A stretch of DNA of 64,000 bases. Source: Hevea brasiliensis (Eukaryota > Streptophyta > Magnoliopsida > Malpighiales > Euphorbiaceae). The notes below the pieces were generated by a model. The model was not told the origin of the DNA, made no database searches, and saw nothing but the letters and a program-made list of their open reading frames with translations. A program made the position numbers and the translations under genes. Below, piece by piece: positions 13,651 through 25,095 of the stretch. Every line of letters starts with the position of its first letter. The first letter of the stretch is position 1. The stretch is from contig NW_026614726.1 in the NCBI RefSeq assembly GCF_030052815.1, forward strand, positions 1-64,000, read 5' to 3'.

Positions 13651-13791
13651 AAAATAGCTTTTCTCAATGGGAATATTGAGAAAAACATTTTCATGGAACA
13701 ACGCAGGGGTTTTGAATCCCAAGGTCATTCCAAAGTATGCAAGCTAAAACGATCCATATATGAGTTAAAAAAAGCTTCGAGGAGTTGGAAC
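13651..13791 (+). pseudogene. Ty1/copia RT fragment, continuation of 1-987
   Basis: The frame reads AFLNGNIEKNIFMEQ, then GFESQGHSKVCKLKRS, IYELKKASRSWN, the copia RT segment that directly follows the W-Q-M-x-V-K-T block ending at 987. LTR B therefore sits inside RT. The fragment stops abruptly at 13791, where the next copia element begins. The rest of RT (with YVDD) and RNase H of this copy are not found to the right, which suggests loss by rearrangement. Confidence 0.88.
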
Positions 13792-15884
13792 TGAAGGAAC
13801 GGAAGCATGAAAAACACAAGTTTATACCATTGAATTCAAAAATTTTCACCTAGGGTCACATGCATCATGCAAGATTTATTTTTATCTATTTGATTTCAAT
13901 GATAAACAACATATTAAAACTCTTTTAATATGTTTTTTAGATCTGTATTTGCCATTTAAGATTTTAAAATTAATCAGATTAATTTTAGAACCCTAGATTA
14001 AATCAAGAATGATTACACTAACCTCTTGATGCATCGCAATGTTCCGCGCTTTGAGATTCGCCTTCGTGACACCAAATGTTGTCCTCTAGCTTGTCCACAA
14101 CAAGAAAACCTATGGCAGCCCTAGAACAACTTCTAAAGCTTTTACTATTAATTAGAAATTCAAGTTCTGCCTTTTAAGAGATTAGAGATAAACAGACACT
14201 AGAAACAATTTCTAGTGTTCTTAATTCAAGAGATTGATGGCTAATCTCTTTGAATTGATGAGAGATGAAGAAGAATAGATGAAGAGCCTCAAAATGGCGT
14301 GACAAAGGAGAGGAGTGGCTGCTGGTTGTTTTTTCTTTTCATAACAACACTTAAATAGCTAGGTTAACACATTAAACCCTTGCCACATGTCACCCTTTGA
14401 TTAGCTCTAGGTTTAAGTGACCCAATCACATTGTGCCAAGTGTCAAACCTATATTTAATCTTGATTTTAATCATCTTACATGATTAAAAAACATTTGGCA
14501 AGCTTATGTGTAATCCCATGTGTCACCATCTCATGGTGCCACGTGTCACACTGTGAAATGACCAAAATGCCCCTGTGTCTTAATTTTGAGTTCTTAACCC
14601 AAAATAATTATTTTTCTTCTTCTAATTAATTTATATCAAATATAAATTAATTAATTAATCTCTATTAATTAATTTATCATTAATTAAATTCATATTTAAA
14701 CACTTTAAATATAAATTTAACTTATATTATACATCCAATAATCTAGATTTGGTTTCAAGTGATGCTAGGACTTTGCAATTTAATTGCAAACCAAACCTAT
14801 TTAATTAATCAATTAAACTCTTGAATTAATTAATTAAATCATATTTAATTAGGTGTTAACTTGTGTATGTGTGTGACTTACTAGGCTCATCACTAATTGG
14901 CAATGAGACATGATATCAACTCTTAATATCATCGTAACTCTTCTTACCATAAATGATTTTTCTAAATCATTTTATGAACCTCATAGACCATGGTTAACAC
15001 CTAGCATAGCATGCCATGGCCACCCAATTAGTAATAAGGTTTACCTTAAATGAACCTATAATCATATGTTACCATGCACTAGAATCTCTCTCACATAAAA
15101 TCCCAACTCAAGCCGAGTCATGGTTTATGTCAAACTCCATTTGCTATGAATATTATGTTCTCTTTTAATTCCAGTTCTTGATTAAAAAGATTTTCTCATC
15201 GTAAACTCTTTCTCAATAAATCTATCTGTCTCCGCCAGAACTTGAAACATCAAGAACAATTAAATGAATATAGGATTTTATCTCTATTTACTTAGAGGAA
15301 CAGATTCCATCTTGATCAACACCTACCTCCATATATAACTAGTAGGAGCCAACACATGCCCATATACCCATACACAGTACAAGTATGAAAGCAGTATCAA
15401 ACTCAAACTACCTATATACAAGATAATCGTGCTATCTCAGTCTAAAGATTATATGCATCGATATGATTTATGACAAAACATTGACAAGAGTAAACTCCAT
15501 GTGCTTGTCATAAGTGTCACCGTTCGCCTACTTATCATTTATAAGTGCCTATCATGTTTGTTATATGGCATGAGACTCACCATTCCATCTTATTTATATC
15601 TCATATAAATAACTTGGGAACAAACATGAATACAATCTTTCTGGATAAGTCATGCCCTTATTATGAAGTATCCTCGATTGTGAACCTATTTATGATACTT
15701 TGTGCTAGAAATATTGTCACTCATATTCTTAATAACTTAAGAATAATATTTCTAACAAAATATCAATGGACCTTTTCTATTACACATAAATATATTATGT
15801 AAACTAAAAGTGGAAATGCCTTTTATTAATAAAAATATGTACAAGATACATACTAAATGATATGCTCTAGGCATACTACTAACA
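13792..15884 (-). repeat. Copia 3' LTR (left copy)
   Basis: Starts TGAAGGAACGGAAGC and ends CTACTAACA. It is collinear with 21586-23687 apart from scattered small differences, many of them at CTG/CAG sites (for instance CATCGTAA near 15198 against CATCAGAA in the other copy). The 85-codon frame at 15545-15802 also occurs in the other LTR and is not a gene. Confidence 0.9.
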
Positions 15885-15897
15885 ATCTCCCACTAGC
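15885..15897 (-). other. Polypurine tract of the copia element
   Basis: On the minus strand AGTGGGAGAT lies directly before the 3' LTR start, the expected plus-strand primer position. This motif next to the LTR is typical of plant copia elements. Confidence 0.75.
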
Positions 15898-15939
15898 ACT
15901 AGAGCCATTCATTACAATATCTTAGACCTATCTTCTCAA

Positions 15940-16400
15940 GATGTCACTAACTGAGTCGTGACATAGGCTTAGTGAATGGATCACCGGATTTTCACCGATG
16001 CTATTTTTTCGCATGGCTACATCGCCGCCCAACTATTTCTCCGATAATGTGGTAGCGCTTTCTATGTGTTTGGATTTCTCGTGAGACCTTGGTTCCTTAG
16101 CTCAGATGATCGCCCATTATTGTCACAGGTAGTGGAACCACGACTCAATGGAAGGAACTATCGTAAGTTCTCACACGAACTTCTTTATCCAAACAACTTC
16201 CTTTGCAAAGATCCGATGCAAAGAATATACTCACTCTGTAGTGGAATCTGCAATGTGCTCGCTTGGAACTCTTCCAACCGATCGCACTTCCATTACAAAT
16301 GAACACATATCCAGAGGTAGACTTTCTATCATCGATATCCGATTGGAAATCGTAATCGATAACCATCCAATTGCAAGTCTCCACCTCCATAAATCAAGAA
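15940..16400 (-). pseudogene. Copia RNase H region, frameshifted
   Basis: The minus strand encodes SDIDDRKSTSGYVFICNGSA (near 16290-16350), the copia RNase H signature. Downstream of SSKRAH the frame shifts, so the usual A-D-S-T-x-E-x-E-Y segment reads as unrelated residues. The beginning of the domain (YTDSDF) is altered to VIDYDF. In an intact element this domain removes the RNA strand of the RNA-DNA hybrid. Confidence 0.85.
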
Positions 16401-16599
16401 TAAATCCTTAGTTCTTCTCAAGTACTTAAGAATATTCTTGATACTATCCAGTTGTTCCAAACCTCGATTGGATTGATACCGCTAGTCAAACTAACAGATA
16501 TGCGATATCCGCCTAGTACACAACATTGCATACATTAAACTTCCAATAGCAAGCATATGGAATCCCGCCATCTTATCTCTTTCTTCGTGTCTTTGGAGA

Positions 16600-17510
16600 C
16601 ATCTCTTTAGAAAGATGGATACCATGTCTCACTGTAACAATCCTCTTGGAATCAAGCATGTTAAACCTCTTTAACACCTTTTCCAAGTATAGACTTTGGG
16701 ATAAACCAATTATTCTTTCGCTCTATCTCTATAGATGCGAATCCCAAGAATATAGGTTGCCTCCCTAAGTCTTTCATGGAGAATGTATTTGACAACCATA
16801 CCTTTATAGTCGCCAACATACCCGTGTCATTACCCATCAACAAGATGTCATCCACATATAAGACAAGGAAAGTGATAGCACTCACTAACCTTCTTATATA
16901 CACATGGCTCATCCTCATTTTTGATAAAACCAAAGGATTTAATGGCTTCATCAAAACGGATGTTCCAACTCCTCAAGCTTGTTTCAACCCATAAATGGAT
17001 CGCTTAGCTTGCATACCTTGGAACCATCTTGGGATTCAAATCCCTAGGTTGTTCCATGAAAATGTTTTCTTCAATGTATCCATTGAGAAAAGTCTTTGAC
17101 ATCCATCCGCCAAATCTCATAATCATAGTATGCAACTATTGCTAATAAAATCCTAATTGATTTAAGCATGGCAACAAAGTAGAAAGTCTCCTCATAGTCG
17201 ATTCCTTGCCTTTGGCGAAACTCCTTCGCTACTAGCCTTGCCTTATAGGTCTCTACCTTTCCATCGTAACCAATTTTCTTCTTGAAAACCCATTTGTTCC
17301 CTATAGGTATAATACCTTCTGTGGGTCAACAAGATCCCAAACTTGATTCTTATACATGGAATCAATCTCGGATTTCATAGCATCAATCCATTTTGAAGAG
17401 TCTATATCCGATATAGCTTCTTCATAGGTAAGTGGATCATCTCCATGATCTACTTCTTCATGAGTAGACAACTCTTGTTCTTCTTCATGAAGAAAACCAT
17501 ATCTCACCGT
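16600..17510 (-). pseudogene. Copia reverse transcriptase, broken into several frames
   Basis: Reading the minus strand: DPLTYEEAISDIDSSKWID (near 17390-17450), NQVWDLVDP (near 17330), the RQGIDYEE segment (near 17190-17210), then the active-site YVDDILLMGND (near 16830-16865) and NTFSMKDLG (near 16765-16790). At least four frame changes or stops lie between these blocks. It is homologous to the plus-strand fragment at 1-987 and 13651-13791 but is a separate copy. It cannot make a functional enzyme as it stands. Confidence 0.9.
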
Positions 17511-17639
17511 GGGTGAGATACCTCGGTTGTTCTACGAGGAACATTGTAGATGTTTCATCAACTGGTATTGGTTGACTAGATGGATCTATATCCATCCGAT
17601 TCATGGTTGGTCGTAATTCTCCAATTCTAACTCTATTTG

Positions 17640-18660
17640 CCTTCCTTTGCCTCCTTCTTGAACAAACCGTTGTTCAAGAAATGTGGCATCTCTACTTATC
17701 ACAACCTTTGTGAAGTAGGCAAATAAAAATAATATCCAAAACTATCTTTTGATATCCAACAAATCGACCTTTTCTCGATCCGGTCTCCAATTTATCGTTG
17801 TTCAATTTTTGATATAAGTCGACAACCCCAAATCTTAACATGCTTAAGACTTGGTTTTCTTCCATGCCATATCTCATAAGGTGTGGAAGAAACTGATTTT
17901 GATGGAATCCTATTCGAATATACAAAGTCGATTCTAATGCAAATCCCCAAAAGAAGATTGGCATATCAAGATAGCTCATCATACTACGCACTATATCCAA
18001 TAGGGTACGATTTCTCCTTCAGATACACCATTCACCGTATGCTCTCGAGGAGTCACCGAGAAACAATGCCATGCTCTCTCAAGTATTCATCAAATTCAAG
18101 ATTTCAAATATTCACCTCCACGATCCGATCAAGAGCTTTAATATTCTTTCCGCTTGATTTTCTACTTCAGATTTAAATTCTTTGAACTTTTCAAAGATTC
18201 ATGTTTGTATTTCATCAAATACAAATACCCAAACCTTGATTTATCATCAAGAAGGTAATAAAATAATGAAAACCCCTCTAGCCATTTCTTTAAATGGACC
18301 ACATACATCACTATGTATTAGCTCCAAAATATTTTCAGCTCTTAGCCCTTGTCCAACAAAGGGTGATCTAGTCATTTTACCTCAAGGCAAGATTCACAAG
18401 TTGGAGTAGGCTCAGAGCCCAATGAGGATAGAATCCCCATTTTCTCCAATTTTGCAATCCTATCTTCTCGCAATATGACATAATCTTAAGTGCCAAATAT
18501 ATTTTGAACTTGAGTTGGTTTTCACCATGGCATTGCATTCTTTTAGATCACTTGCATTCAATTTGTGTTTGTCATTATTATCCAAATAATAAAGACCATC
18601 ATTCATATAACTAACCAACATATTTATTTCCAAAATAAATATTGCAAACATCATCAGGAA
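17640..18660 (-). pseudogene. Copia integrase and GAG-pre-integrase region, decayed
   Basis: Minus-strand pieces are a GAG-pre-integrase segment with SSKYIWHLRLCHIARR (near 18460-18520), the integrase end MDIVRSMMSYLDMPIFFWGF (near 17940-18000) and the GRFVGY motif (near 17760-17775). The region between (about 18010-18450) contains core-domain traces in several frames. The order integrase then RT is diagnostic for Copia. Multiple frameshifts make it nonfunctional. Confidence 0.8.
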
Positions 18661-18839
18661 TCAAATTCATAGCCATTTCTAGTCAAACTAGATATAGAAA
18701 TGATGTTCTTAAAAGCATCAGTACATATAAAATATTATCCAAACACAAAACATGTCCAAACATGTAAAAGATTTAGATCCTATGGCTAAAGCTTCAATAG
18801 CTGAGCCATTGCCAATCCGACTCTAATATCTTGAGAACG

Positions 18840-19780
18840 CAAGTCGCTATCGCTTGCTAGTTCCGCATATCATTAGAAATGTGAGAACTGCACCAAATCT
18901 AAAACCCAAGTGTAGATGAACTATGAGTATCATCGAATCTAAATAACAAGATATGGACATACCTTCCAAGGTGTATCCTTCTTGTCCTTCAGAGAAGCAA
19001 GATACTTCGCGCCTTTTCAAGGCCCATCCTTTGGCAAGGGAAACACTTTCCTTTGCCTCCATCGCCTTTAGTCTTCCTTTCTGCTTAGCTATTTTCTTGA
19101 AGGACTGTGAATCTGAGGTTTCTTTTCTTATTGCCCTTCTTCTTGTTGGACTTTCCACAGTAAGAAGATGCAACCAAAGCTACCTCTTTCCCTTTATTGC
19201 TCGGCATATTCTTTTGGGCAATAACCAAGATGTTGAGTAAACTAGCTAAGGTGCATTCCTGCTTAGTCATATGGAAATTTGTCACAAAATTCCCAAAAGA
19301 CTCAGGAAGGGATCAAGGATCAAATCCATCAGTAGTTGGAAATCCATGTTGAAGTCAAGATGTTCCAACCGCTCAATCACCAATCATCTTGTGGACATGA
19401 TCCCCAACATTCTCGCCCTCGCACATCCTCATACGGAATAGTCCTAGATATCTCATACCTAGCATTCCTGCTTGCTCACCATACAACTCTTGTAGGTGAA
19501 GGAGGATCTCACTCGCACTGCATGTTCTCATGTTGCTTCAGAATCTCATTACTCATGGAAGCAAGCATGTAACACTTAGCTCTCATATCATGCTCCTTCC
19601 ACTTGTCCAAAGTATCATGTTCCTCTTGTGTGGCCTCTGGAGGTAAGGGACCAGAACATTTGAATCTAGAACATATCCTATATGTTCAAGGTTCTGTGAC
19701 AAGTTTCAAATTTCTTAGCCAATCGCATGATTTGGTCCGCTAACCTATTGTGATCAAGTATGCTTGCAAGGATATTGATG
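18840..19780 (-). pseudogene. Copia gag zinc-knuckle/protease region, decayed
   Basis: The minus strand contains HMTKQECTLASLLNILVIAQ (near 19210-19275), a lysine-rich segment KSNKKKGNKK, the LKAMEAKESVSLAKGWALKR stretch (near 19020-19075) and a remnant around a former protease. These match the gag C-terminus to protease span of copia polyproteins. The canonical CCHC knuckle and the D-[ST]-G protease triad are not cleanly readable; indels have destroyed the frame. The start of gag is unclear. Confidence 0.6.
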
Positions 19781-19789
19781 GTGGTGGTT

Positions 19790-21570
19790 GTTTTGTGCTC
19801 ATTTTTATCGTAAAATTAATCGCAGAAAATAACCAGATTAATTAGTAAATGTATCATGTAATTAACCAAAATGATTATGGTCTTTTAATCAAATTGGTCC
19901 TCCCACTAACTTAACTAATCCTACACTTCCAAAGTAGGAAACGGAAATCCTAGTTGGATGGATTTCTAGTGGGTGATTGAATTCTTATAATTCTATTGAT
20001 CATCCTCATGTACATCCATTATTGGAATTACAATAAACTATAAGTGAGCAACTCCTTGCCCATCACATCTCATGTGAGGTTCAATCCTTTACCTAGCCCC
20101 TAATGCTCAAAATCTCAGGTACATCCATTATTGACTTATCTTGCATTAGTTAAGTTGATCCCATTGAGCCAATAATTATGTAAATAATTTTAATGTCCTC
20201 AGGTACATCCAATATTGGCCACCAAACCATTTACATATTTACAACATCTCATGCTTAACAATTATTCTTAAGAAAATCTCTTAAATTAATTGCATCTCAT
20301 GCAACTATTTAAAATTTCTTAAAATAATTGCCCCAATGGAGGGCCTATGTTATAATTACTTTAATTATAGCATATCCAACTTAATCATTTGTTTGGAAGA
20401 TTTTATGGTCATTCTAATTACTATTAAGGTCTCACTTTGCACATTATCCATTTAGCATGCATATATCATATAATTGCATACATTCCCATACATCTCATGC
20501 ATTCATGGATAAGCAGTAAATATGGTATGATCATGGACTTTCTAAGGGATTCAATTCTCGAGCCACCAAGAATTGAATCAGGCATTCCTAGGTGCATTTC
20601 ATTCATTCATTTTACAAGAGTTGCTGAAGGAGTACATAATCAACACTTGATCTTGAATTCTCCCACTGTCCCACCAATGCTCTTGACCTCCTTGAACTTC
20701 TTGCAATCCAATATTACATAGTAATCCTTGGCATACCAAGGCGAATTTACAAGAACTTAAATAAATGAAATTACAACCCAAAAATTATTACAAACTTAAT
20801 AATACATGCCCAAAATAAATTAAAATAAATTAATTAATTTACAATCCCAAAGAAACATAAAAGAAATAAATCCAATCACATTGGTCTTTTATAGTCCATG
20901 ATCATCCATCATGCATATCACTATTTAACAATTAAATAAAACATACATACTTAAATTAAATTGAATATCTCATATTCAACTTAAAAATCCAGATTTGAAT
21001 ATGATTCAAATAAATTTAAAATTCAGATTTGAATCTCATTCAAACAAATTTAAAAATTCATATTTGAATCACATTCAAACAACTTCAAAAATTCAGATTT
21101 GAATCACATTCAAACATTTTTTAAAAAATCAGATTTGAATCACATTCAAACATTTTTTAAAAAATCAGATCTGAATTTTATTCAATCAATTTTAAAAAAT
21201 CAGATTTAAATATGATTCAAACAACTTTAAAAATTCAGATTTGAATCACATTCAAACAACTTTTAAAATTCAGATTTGAATCACATTCAAACAATTTTTA
21301 AAATTCTGATTTGAATCATAATTTAATTGTGTGATTAAAATTCCTAATTAAACATTTTAATTAGTCATATGATGAACCTTTCATCATGCAACAATTGCAG
21401 AATTTAATAACAACCATGCGCACCATGATCTTCCAAAGCCATGCGCACTATGTTGGAGTTCATCAAGCATGCCGCCACACCTCTTGATCCAACCAGCAAT
21501 GGATCAATCATCTCATGATCAAATCACACAATTAAATCATATAATCAACAATCTAAATGGCAAATATAGT
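19790..21570 (-). other. Copia element leader between primer site and gag, noncoding
   Basis: About 1.8 kb of AT-rich sequence with no convincing coding frame. It holds three spaced copies of GTACATCCATTATTG or a near variant (about 20010, 20122, 20203) and a ten-copy minisatellite (20985-21330). On the minus strand it directly follows the primer site, so it corresponds to the untranslated leader, possibly with packaging signals (inference). Confidence 0.6.
20985..21330 (-). repeat. 33-37-bp minisatellite in the copia leader, about ten copies
   Basis: Units have the form TTCAGATTTGAATCACATTC followed by AAACAATTTTTAAA, starting near 20990, 21022, 21056, 21090, 21127, 21164, 21197, 21230, 21265 and 21300. 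Spacing is 32-37 bp with no unique spacers, so this is a minisatellite, not a CRISPR-like array. Confidence 0.85.
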
Positions 21571-21583
21571 GGCTCTGATACCA
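21571..21583 (-). other. Primer binding site (tRNA-Met type), copia element
   Basis: The minus strand reads TGGTATCAGAGCC two bases inside the 5' LTR end. TGGTATCAGAGC is the standard plant initiator tRNA-Met primer site for LTR elements, and it fixes the element's orientation as minus. Confidence 0.9.
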
Positions 21584-21585
21584 AT

Positions 21586-23687
21586 TGAAGGAACGGAAGC
21601 GTGAAAATACAAGTTTATATCATTGAATTCAAAAATTTTCACCTAGGGTCACATGCATCATGCAAGATTTATTTTTATCTATTTGATTTCAATGATAAAC
21701 AACATATTAAAACTCTTTTAATATGTTTTTGGATCTGTATTTGCTATTTAAGATTTTAAAATTAATCAGATTAATTTTAGAACCCTAGATTAAATCAAGA
21801 ACGATTACACTAACCTCTTGATGCACTGCAGCGTGTCTGCGCCTTTGAGATTCGTCTTCAGGACACCAGATGTTGTCCCTCTAGCTTGTCCACACCAAGA
21901 ACACCTATGGCAGCCCTTGAACAGCTTCTAAAGCTTTTTCTATTAATTAGAAATTCAAGTTCTGCCTTTTAAGAGATTAGAGATGTAAACAGGACACTAG
22001 AAACAATTTCTAGTGTTCTTAATTCAAGAGATTGATGGCTAATCTCTTTGAATTGATGAGAGATGAAGAAGAATAGAGGGAGGGCTGCAAAATGGCGTGA
22101 CAAAGGAGTGTGGCTGCTGGTTGTATTTTATTTTCTCATAACAACACTTAAATAGCTAGGTTAACACATTAAACCCTTGCCACATGTCACCCTTTGATTA
22201 GCTCTAGGTTTAAGTGACCCAATCACATTGTGCCAAGTGTCAAACCTATATTTAATCTTGATTTTAATCATCTTACATGATCAAAAACATTTGGCAAGCT
22301 TATGTGTTATGCCATGTGTCACCATCTCATGGTGCCACGTGTCACACTGCAAAATGACCAAAATGCCCCTGTGTCTTAATTTTGAGTTCTCAACCCAAAA
22401 TAATTATTTTTCTTCTTCTAATTAATTTATATCAAATATAAATTAATTAATTAATCTCTATTAATTAATTTTTCATTAATTAAATTCATATTTAAACACT
22501 TTAAATATAAATTTAACTTATATTATACATCCAATAATCTAGATTTGGTTTCAAGTCATGCTAGGGACTTTGCAATTTAATTGCAAACCAAACCTATTTA
22601 ATTAATCAATTAAACTCTTTAATTAATTAATTAAATCATATTTAAATAGGTGATAACTTGTGTATGTGTGTGACTTACTAGGCTCATCACTAATTGGCAA
22701 TGAGACATGATATCAACTCTTAATATCATCAGAACTCTTTCTTACCATAAATGATTTCTCTAAATCATTTTATGAACCTCATAGACCATGGTTAACACCT
22801 AGCATAGCATGCCATGGCCACCCAATTAGTAATAAGGTTTACCTTAAATGAACCTATAATCATATGTTACCATGCACTAGAATCTCTCTGTCATAAAATC
22901 CCAACTCAAGCTGGAGTCATGGTTTATGTCAAACTCCATTTGCTATGAATATTATGTTCTCTTTTAATTCCAGTTCTTGATTAAAAAGATTTTCTCATCA
23001 GAAACTCTTTTCTGAATAAATCTCTCTGTCCTGGCCAGGAACTTGAAACATCAAGAACAATTAAATGAACATAGGATTTTATCTCTATTTACTTAGAGGA
23101 ATAGATTCCATCTTGATCAACACCTACCTCCATATATAACTAGTAGGAGCCAACACATGCCCATATACCCATACACAGTACAAGTATGAAAGCAGTATCA
23201 AACTCAAACTACCTATATACAAGATAACTGCTATCTCAGTCTAAAGATTATATGCATCGATATGATTTATGACAAAACATTGACAAGAGTAAACTCCATG
23301 TGCTTGTCATAAGTGTCACTGGTTCGGCCTACTTATCATTTATAAGTGCCTATCATGTTTGTTATATGGCATGAGACTCACCATTCCATCTTATTTATAT
23401 CTCATATAAATAACTTGGGAACAAACATGAATACAATCTTTCTGGATAAGTCATGTCCTTATTATGAAGTATCCTCGATTGTGAACCTATTTATGATACT
23501 TTGTGCTAGAAATATTGTCACTCATATTCTTAACAACTTAAGAATAATATTTCTAACAAAATATCAATGGACCTTTTCTATTACACATAAATATATTATG
23601 TAAACGGAAAAGTGGAAATGCCTTTTATTAATAAAAATATGTACAAGACACATACTAGATGATATGCTCTAGGGCATACTACTAACA
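21586..23687 (-). repeat. Copia 5' LTR (right copy)
   Basis: Starts TGAAGGAACGGAAGC, ends CTACTAACA. In the minus-strand reading this is the 5' LTR and would hold the element's promoter. It appears less altered than the left copy at CTG/CAG sites. Its right flank is LTR A-type sequence. Confidence 0.9.
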
Positions 23688-24162
23688 GTATGTACATAGT
23701 GTTCTTGGTTTTGAGCAGTTGTAAATTCAAATTGTACATTGAAGTTGTAAAATAATTATGAGTTATTTTGGCTTGTAAAAATTTTATTATATTTCTTATA
23801 TCTCAGTCTTTGAAAAATCACTGTGGATTTGAGTTGAGAAATATGTTGTGTTGAGAAATATGTTGGAGTTGAGATTTGGAAATATATTGAAGTGCTTTTT
23901 ACAGGTTTTCTGAAGAACTGTTTTATCCACTCTGCCAAAATTTTTACAGAAATTCCAAATAATTCAAATGTGTTAGTTCTATCACTTCAGTTCAAAAAAG
24001 GTTTTTAACAACTGTAAATAGTGCTCACCACTGTAAAAGAAGTAAGAAAAGTTTTTAAAATCCCTTGTAGTGTATTTAATGGATTATCAGTAGACGGAGT
24101 TGGTAATTCATTAGGTATACTACGGGATCATGTTATGCCTTACAGAGGGGTAGGGTGTGACA
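23688..24162 (+). mobile_element. 3' fragment of a family A LTR
   Basis: This matches the last part of LTR A (9190-9723): GTTCTTGGTTTTGAGCAGTT near 23700, the CAATAGTGCTCACCACT-like block near 24020, and CATGTTATGCCTTA then GTAGGGTGTGACA at the end. Its 5' part is missing; the copia element abuts directly at 23687. It ends inside another LTR of the same superfamily, so it was probably a nested solo LTR. Confidence 0.85.
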
Positions 24163-25095
24163 CGAAGTGGGGCATTTTGGTCATTTGACACCTAGAGTTG
24201 ACTTTTGACCTCAATGTCTATTAAAAATAAGTGGTATTACACTTTGAAAATGTCATGAAAAATAAAAATGTGGTACATTATTTAAATAGTGAAAGAAATA
24301 AGGCAAATGTGCAAATTATGGAACTTTAACTAATTAAATCATTAATTTATGGATAGTGCTCCACTAATTGGGATTAGTGGACAGCATGCAAATTCACTTT
24401 CTTCCTCATTTTTTTCACTTTGCCGAATTACTTTCTCAAGTTCTTCCATGGCCAAATGTTCTTCCAAGCTTCCTCCATGGCCATTCATGCATAAGCTCAA
24501 ATCTACCATGATTCAAGCCATATTTCTTCAAACTCCCTTCATTAAAAGTGGTCTTCACACCATGGGCAGTATGTGGGCAGCAAAAAAGAGAGGAAATTTC
24601 ATGGATTTGTGAAGCTCAAGTTGAGGTTAATGCTTAATCTTTCCATTTACCTTCACTAATCCTTGTGTTGAGCCTTGGGTTAGTTGAATTGCCAAGAAAA
24701 ATTGAGGAAATGATGAGTATTGGTGAACCTTAGTTTTGGCAGCCATGAAAATGCATGGTTAGTGACTTATTCTTATATGTATTTGATGGGAATTAAGGTT
24801 GATTAACTCAAATAGAAGTGGTAATAGGTTAATGTCCAAGTATGTATATGTTAGTGCTTGAATTAAGGGTTTGAAATGAGACCTTGATGCTTTGGCAAAC
24901 TGCCATGTTTGGCAGCCTATAATATCATGAATTTGTGTGTGTGAATATGAAGTTTATTAATGAAATATGATGGTGTTGAATTGTGGGCAGTTTGTATAAT
25001 TGCCATGGAAGTGTATGTGTAAAATAAGTGTTGATGTACATTGAAATTGGGTGGATGTGAATGTTGGACTTTAATGGTGAATTGTGTGCATTGAG
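24163..25095 (+). mobile_element. 5' part of an LTR A-related LTR
   Basis: Sequence from GGGGCATTTTGGTCATTTGA (near 24169) onward is homologous to LTR A around 1705-2640 (shared CATTTGACACC, TTACACTTTGAAAATGTCATG-like and GTGCTCCACTAA blocks) but more diverged. It stops where the next element starts at 25096. The 87-codon frame at 24349-24612 lies in this LTR and has no recognisable domain; I do not regard it as a gene. Confidence 0.7.

Larger units (their letters stand above)
13792..23687 (-). mobile_element. Ty1/copia retrotransposon with two 2.1-kb LTRs, decayed, recombinant flanks
   Basis: Two LTRs in the same orientation (13792-15884 and 21586-23687, both TGAAGGAACGG...ACTAACA) enclose 5.7 kb. 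Reading the minus strand there is a tRNA-Met-type primer site beside the right LTR, a long leader, then gag, protease, integrase, RT, RNase H and a polypurine tract beside the left LTR: copia gene order with integrase before RT. The coding part has many frame breaks. The flanks are GGAAC (left) and GTATG (right), so there is no target duplication. The left flank is copia RT and the right flank is LTR A-type sequence. The YVDDILL and NTFSMKDLG motifs place it in Copia; the finer clade (Tork/Angela-like) is a guess. Confidence 0.9.

Noticed and set aside
15545..15802. 85-codon frame identical at 15545 and 23346
   Set aside because: It lies in both LTRs of the copia element; identity reflects LTR pairing, and there is no recognisable domain.
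20985..21330. Possible CRISPR-like array
   Set aside because: The window is a plant nuclear genome and the units abut without unique spacers; it is a minisatellite.
21571..21583. Possible tRNA-Met genes at the TGGTATCAGAG sites
   Set aside because: Only the primer-complementary 12-16 bases are present, directly beside LTRs. No cloverleaf is present.
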